A DNA stretch of 64,000 nt from JAGOEY01 sp017997515 (GTDB lineage: Bacteria > Pseudomonadota > Gammaproteobacteria > Burkholderiales > Burkholderiaceae_C), in the NCBI GenBank assembly GCA_026314275.1, contig CP111109.1, positions 1-64,000 on the forward strand. Reading direction: 5' to 3'. Below the pieces are notes generated by a model. That model did not search any database and was not told the DNA's origin. It saw nothing but the letters and a program-made list of their open reading frames with translations. Position numbers and translations under genes: made by a program. Positions 60,978 to 64,000 of the stretch are shown in pieces; positions within the stretch are counted from its first letter, which is position 1, and each line of letters starts with the position of its first letter.

Positions 60978-62543
60978 ATGGTGAATGCCGAACAACTGAA
61001 GGGCCTCAGTGCAGAGCAACTGCACCAGGTGACCCTTCGGCTCATCAATGACTTCGCCGAGCAGCAGCGCCTGCTCGAGGCCAAGGACCGATCGATCGAG
61101 ACGCTCACGCGCGAGGTCACCTTCAAGTCCACCAAGGTCGACCAGCTCACCCACGAGCTCGCACAGTACAAGCGCCTGCGCTTCGGCAAGAGCAGCGAGA
61201 AGCTCGACGCGGCACAGACCAGCCTTCTGGAAGAGACGCTTGACGCCGACCTGGCTGCCATCGAAGAAGAGCTGAAGCAACTGCGCCCGCCGCCCAAGAC
61301 CGGCGACAAGCAGCAGCCGCGCCGCACGCCGCTGCCGGCAAACCTGCCGCGCGTCGACGTCCACCACGAACCCGAGTCGACCACCTGCGCGTGCGGCTGC
61401 GCCCTCAAGCGCATCGGCGAGGACGTGGCCGAGAAGCTCGACTACGCTCCCGGCGTGTTCACCGTCGAGCGGCATGTTCGAGGCAAGTGGGCGTGCGCGA
61501 AGTGCCAGACGCTGATCCAGGCGCCGGTGCCCGCCCAGGTGATCGACAAGGGCATCCCCACCGCCGGCCTCCTGGCGCAGGTGATGGTGGCCAAGTACGC
61601 CGATCACCTTCCGCTGTACCGCCAGGAAACCATCTTCGAGCGCGCCGGCCTGGCCATTGCGCGCTCGACGCTCGGAGCATGGGTCGGAGCCTGCGGCGTA
61701 CGCCTGCAGCCCCTGGTCGATGCACTCAAGCAAGCCATCCTCGCTCATCGCGTGCTGCATGCCGACGAGACGCCGGTCGCGATGCTCAAGCCCGGCACCG
61801 GCAAGACGCACCGCGCTTACCTGTGGGCCTACACACCAGGCGCCTTCGAAGGCATGAAGGCCGTGGTCTACGACTTCGCCGACAGCCGGGCCGGCCAGCA
61901 CGCGCAGGAGTTCCTGGGCGAATGGCGCGGCGCGCTCGTGTGTGATGACTACTCGGGCTACAAGGCCCTGCTGGCTAAGGGCGTCGTCGAGGCTGGCTGC
62001 CTCGCGCATGCGCGGCGCAAGTTCGTCGAACTGCACACGGCCAACAAGAGCCAGATCGCGGAGGCTGGCATCCAGTACTTCGCCCGACTCTACGAGATCG
62101 AGCGCGAGGTGAAGAACTTGGGCGCCGATGAGCGGCGTCGCATCCGGCAAGCGCGGGGTCGGCCGATCGCCCAGGCGCTGCATGCCTGGATGATCGCCCA
62201 GCGGCTGAAGGTTCCGGACGGTTCAGCGACGGCGAAGGCATTGAACTACAGCCTGAAGCGCTGGGCAGCGCTGACGCGCTACCTGGACGACGGCAACTTG
62301 CCTGCGGACAACAACTGGGTGGAAAACCAGATCCGGCCTATTGCCGTGGGCAGAGGCAACTGGCTGTTCGCCGGGAGCTTGCGTGCTGGTCAACGCGCCG
62401 CTGCCGTCATGAGCTTGATCCAGTCAGCCAAGCTCAACGGTCACGATCCGTATGCCTATCTGAAGGATGTGTTCTTGCGCCTGCCGACGCAGCCGCACAG
62501 CCGCATCGACGAACTGCTGCCGCATCGCTGGCAGCACAGCTGA
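60978..62543 (+). CDS. IS66 transposase TnpC
   Basis: 521 residues from ATG 60978 (a longer frame begins at 60903). Leucine-rich coiled coil at the N-terminus, a zinc-finger region (TCACGCAL ... WACAKCQT), then the DDE core: VLHADETPVAML, CDDYSGYKALLA, and ADNNWVENQIRPIAVGRGNWLF (interrupted). Intact. Confidence 0.95.
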   Translation: MVNAEQLKGLSAEQLHQVTLRLINDFAEQQRLLEAKDRSIETLTREVTFKSTKVDQLTHELAQYKRLRFGKSSEKLDAAQTSLLEETLDADLAAIEEELKQLRPPPKTGDKQQPRRTPLPANLPRVDVHHEPESTTCACGCALKRIGEDVAEKLDYAPGVFTVERHVRGKWACAKCQTLIQAPVPAQVIDKGIPTAGLLAQVMVAKYADHLPLYRQETIFERAGLAIARSTLGAWVGACGVRLQPLVDALKQAILAHRVLHADETPVAMLKPGTGKTHRAYLWAYTPGAFEGMKAVVYDFADSRAGQHAQEFLGEWRGALVCDDYSGYKALLAKGVVEAGCLAHARRKFVELHTANKSQIAEAGIQYFARLYEIEREVKNLGADERRRIRQARGRPIAQALHAWMIAQRLKVPDGSATAKALNYSLKRWAALTRYLDDGNLPADNNWVENQIRPIAVGRGNWLFAGSLRAGQRAAAVMSLIQSAKLNGHDPYAYLKDVFLRLPTQPHSRIDELLPHRWQHS

Positions 62544-62606
62544 CCACCTGCTCGCGCTCGCCGCCAATGCGCGGCCCTCGTCAATATGTATTCGCCGCGT
62601 GCTTAC

Positions 62607-62888
62607 GGTGTACACGACTGTCTGCTGCCGATCAATGAGGAAGCGCGAGGGTATCCTCACCTTCGGCGAGAGGGCGATGAGCTTTGTGGACTGAGCATAC
62701 TTTTCTCCAGAGACGTTGGCACGATTAAGTTTCCGCGCACCGTTCGGAATTGCGACCCCGCAGCTTCATAGCCTGCAGCTGCATTCGAGGCGCTCCGACC
62801 TGCCTAAGGTCACATACAAGACCACGTCGAAGTAGGTCACAGCGAACTCTCTTTCTGCAGGCAACTCAGGCCGTAGAGAGCCTCCAGT
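62607..62888. other. Gap with target duplication and a possible interrupted small frame
   Basis: After removal of IS66 and one GGTGTACA, a frame reads ...MGFTSIDLGVHDCLLPINEEARG... and runs to about 62771. It has no family I recognise and may be the end of a gene disrupted by IS66. Confidence 0.4.
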
Positions 62889-63935
62889 TCACTTTACGAG
62901 TGCTTCGCTGGTCTCGCTCGGGTCGTTGATGTGGAATACCGCATGCGGAATAACGCAGGACGAGGGTAGCGCTTGGCCTCGGTATTCCCGAGGGTCCATG
63001 CCATATGCCTTTCGAAACGCGCGGATGAATCCGCTGTTGTTTGCGTACCCGGCGGCCTGACCAATCTGCCCAATGGGAACGCCCGTGACTCGAAGTTGCT
63101 GGGCGGCCTGGCGCATGCGCAAATCTCTGAGCACACTCATTGGCGTTCGGCCAACCAACTCAAAAAAGCGCGCCATGAAGGTTGATCGGCTCAGACACGC
63201 GGTCCTCGCCAGGCTATCCACCGTATGTTCGGCCCCAGGCCTTGCCGTCATTTCGGCGAATGCCTTAGAGATTCGATGGTCCCTCAGAATCGCGAATCGC
63301 TCGACCCAGGGGTTGGGCGAGGTCAGCGAGCGGCGCAAGAGCAACACCAATGTCTGCTTCATGAGCAGCGATGTCATGGCGACGCTGCCGGGCTCCCTCC
63401 CCTTCAGCTCGACGAGCGCGTGGGTCAACTTGGCTGGTAGGTCGTGGCCCTCGGAAAAGCGTTCCACAATTGGCGTGGATAGGCCGCCAAACATGTCAAC
63501 CACGTCACCAAATGCGGCGTGGAAATGGCCACACAGGACGCGCGCGCTTCCTGCCAACATGGCCCGGTTTTCTCGGGCCGGTCGACATTGAAGATGTTCC
63601 CTGCTGACAGGCGGGACGACTACAAGGGTATGTTGAGCAATCGCGATCGACAGACCATTTGAGGTTGTGAGGGACCCAGTTCCGCACATCCCGTAGTACA
63701 GGCGAGTCATACCATCGTTCGCTGGCTCGAACCGTCGCTCCCCCTTCAATGTGCACTCTTCAAGTGTGACCTGGCGGACCTCAAGCGTGCCGACGAGGGT
63801 ATCCAAATCGGCCGGTGAAATGCGCAAGATTGGTCTGTCGGCCTTGGACACGGAGAAGTCAAGTTCCCCACTCTGGGTGCTCATCAGCTCAGGCTGGGTG
63901 ATGTCGTTGCTTTGCGCCACAGCATCTCCTTGCAC
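62889..63935 (-). CDS. AraC-family regulator, RclR-like (copy 2)
   Basis: 348 residues. Same architecture as the regulator at 40127-41083 and closely related: DRPILRISPADLDTLVGTLEV against DRPLLRISPGDLEGLLGTLDV (both interrupted here), and AYANNSGFIRAFRKAYG in the second HTH. Cysteines at 61 (EECTLKG) and 135 (VLCGHFH) fall at the two redox positions of E. coli RclR; further ones are at 84 and 117. An N-terminal extension of about 30 residues is specific to this copy. The start is 65 bases inside the window edge. Confidence 0.87.
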   Translation of the reverse strand: MQGDAVAQSNDITQPELMSTQSGELDFSVSKADRPILRISPADLDTLVGTLEVRQVTLEECTLKGERRFEPANDGMTRLYYGMCGTGSLTTSNGLSIAIAQHTLVVVPPVSREHLQCRPARENRAMLAGSARVLCGHFHAAFGDVVDMFGGLSTPIVERFSEGHDLPAKLTHALVELKGREPGSVAMTSLLMKQTLVLLLRRSLTSPNPWVERFAILRDHRISKAFAEMTARPGAEHTVDSLARTACLSRSTFMARFFELVGRTPMSVLRDLRMRQAAQQLRVTGVPIGQIGQAAGYANNSGFIRAFRKAYGMDPREYRGQALPSSCVIPHAVFHINDPSETSEALVK

Positions 63936-64000
63936 GCGGCTCGGTCCGAACTTGTTTCTCCCTGCCTTTCGCGGCCCAAAACCAAGCTTGGGATCCTGTC

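Larger units (their letters stand above)
60136..62606 (+). mobile_element. IS66-family insertion sequence (2471 bp)
   Basis: Ends GTAAGCGCACGGCGAA (left) and TTCGCCGCGTGCTTAC (right), inverted with two differences. Flanked by the 8-bp direct repeat GGTGTACA, the length expected for IS66. Carries tnpA, tnpB and tnpC. Looks complete and recent. Confidence 0.95.

Noticed and set aside
31000..64000. Cargo as the known transmissible locus of stress/heat tolerance
   Set aside because: The defining genes (small heat-shock protein, ClpK, FtsH, HdeD, YfdX) are absent; only thioredoxin and general stress themes are shared.
1..64000. CRISPR array, tRNA genes or att sites
   Set aside because: No regularly spaced repeats were seen, and I found no cloverleaf or CCA-ended candidate; a tool search could still find a tRNA that I missed.

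Overview
The window is a piece of an integrative and conjugative element (ICE) of the broad PAGI-2/clc/SPI-7 type, followed by about 33 kb of cargo riddled with insertion sequences. Gene content (ICE families, DUF1840, ArgS and GshB sequence style, IS types, high G+C coding bias) suggests a beta-proteobacterium of the order Burkholderiales, perhaps Comamonadaceae. That assignment is inference. I saw no rRNA, tRNA, integrase, relaxase or att site.

Region 1 (1-11 kb) is the ICE control and DNA-processing module: alpA, parA, a small shi-like gene, parB, a DUF2857 gene with an FlhC-like core, a STY4528-type replication gene, a TIGR03761 gene, a DUF3158 gene (the inrR position of ICEclc), ssb and topB. 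The order matches ICEs in which AlpA/BisD/BisC-type proteins switch on transfer and ParA-Shi arrests division of transfer-competent cells. The replication gene contains a perfect DnaA box beside a cluster of TTCGGAATCC-type palindromes, a candidate origin. A nearly perfect 21-bp palindrome occurs three times between genes here.

Region 2 (11-24.5 kb) holds a broken cytosine methyltransferase gene and a run of mostly uncharacterised ICE genes, a STY4534-type replication protein, a DUF6094 methyltransferase-like protein and an SNF2-like helicase. These genes do not overlap. Most are separated by GC-rich hairpins, and several have long leaders with matching two-hairpin structures.

Region 3 (24.6-30.7 kb) is the first part of the mating module in tightly overlapping order: pilL, an inner-membrane protein, TIGR03759, a lytic transglycosylase, TIGR03765, traD, TIGR03747. 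The usual continuation (RAQPRD gene through traC/traG and relaxase) is absent; a decayed IS5-type fragment and cargo follow instead.

Region 4 (31-64 kb) is the most interesting part. Between IS elements (IS3, IS481, IS21 carrying a nested IS3-family element, IS66) lie genes that nearly all deal with oxidised thiols, methionine sulfoxide, electrophiles or unfolded proteins: LysR-azoR, argS, corA/DsrE-like/msrA, msrB-msrA, osmC (split by an IS), gshB-trxC, cbpA-cbpM, egtD-egtB, a remnant of an RclA-like flavoprotein, ridA with a LysR regulator, and two paralogous AraC-family regulators that keep both cysteines used by E. coli RclR. I read this as a mobile defence island against reactive chlorine or related oxidants, partly eroded by IS insertion. 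Gene families are well supported; the joint function is inference.
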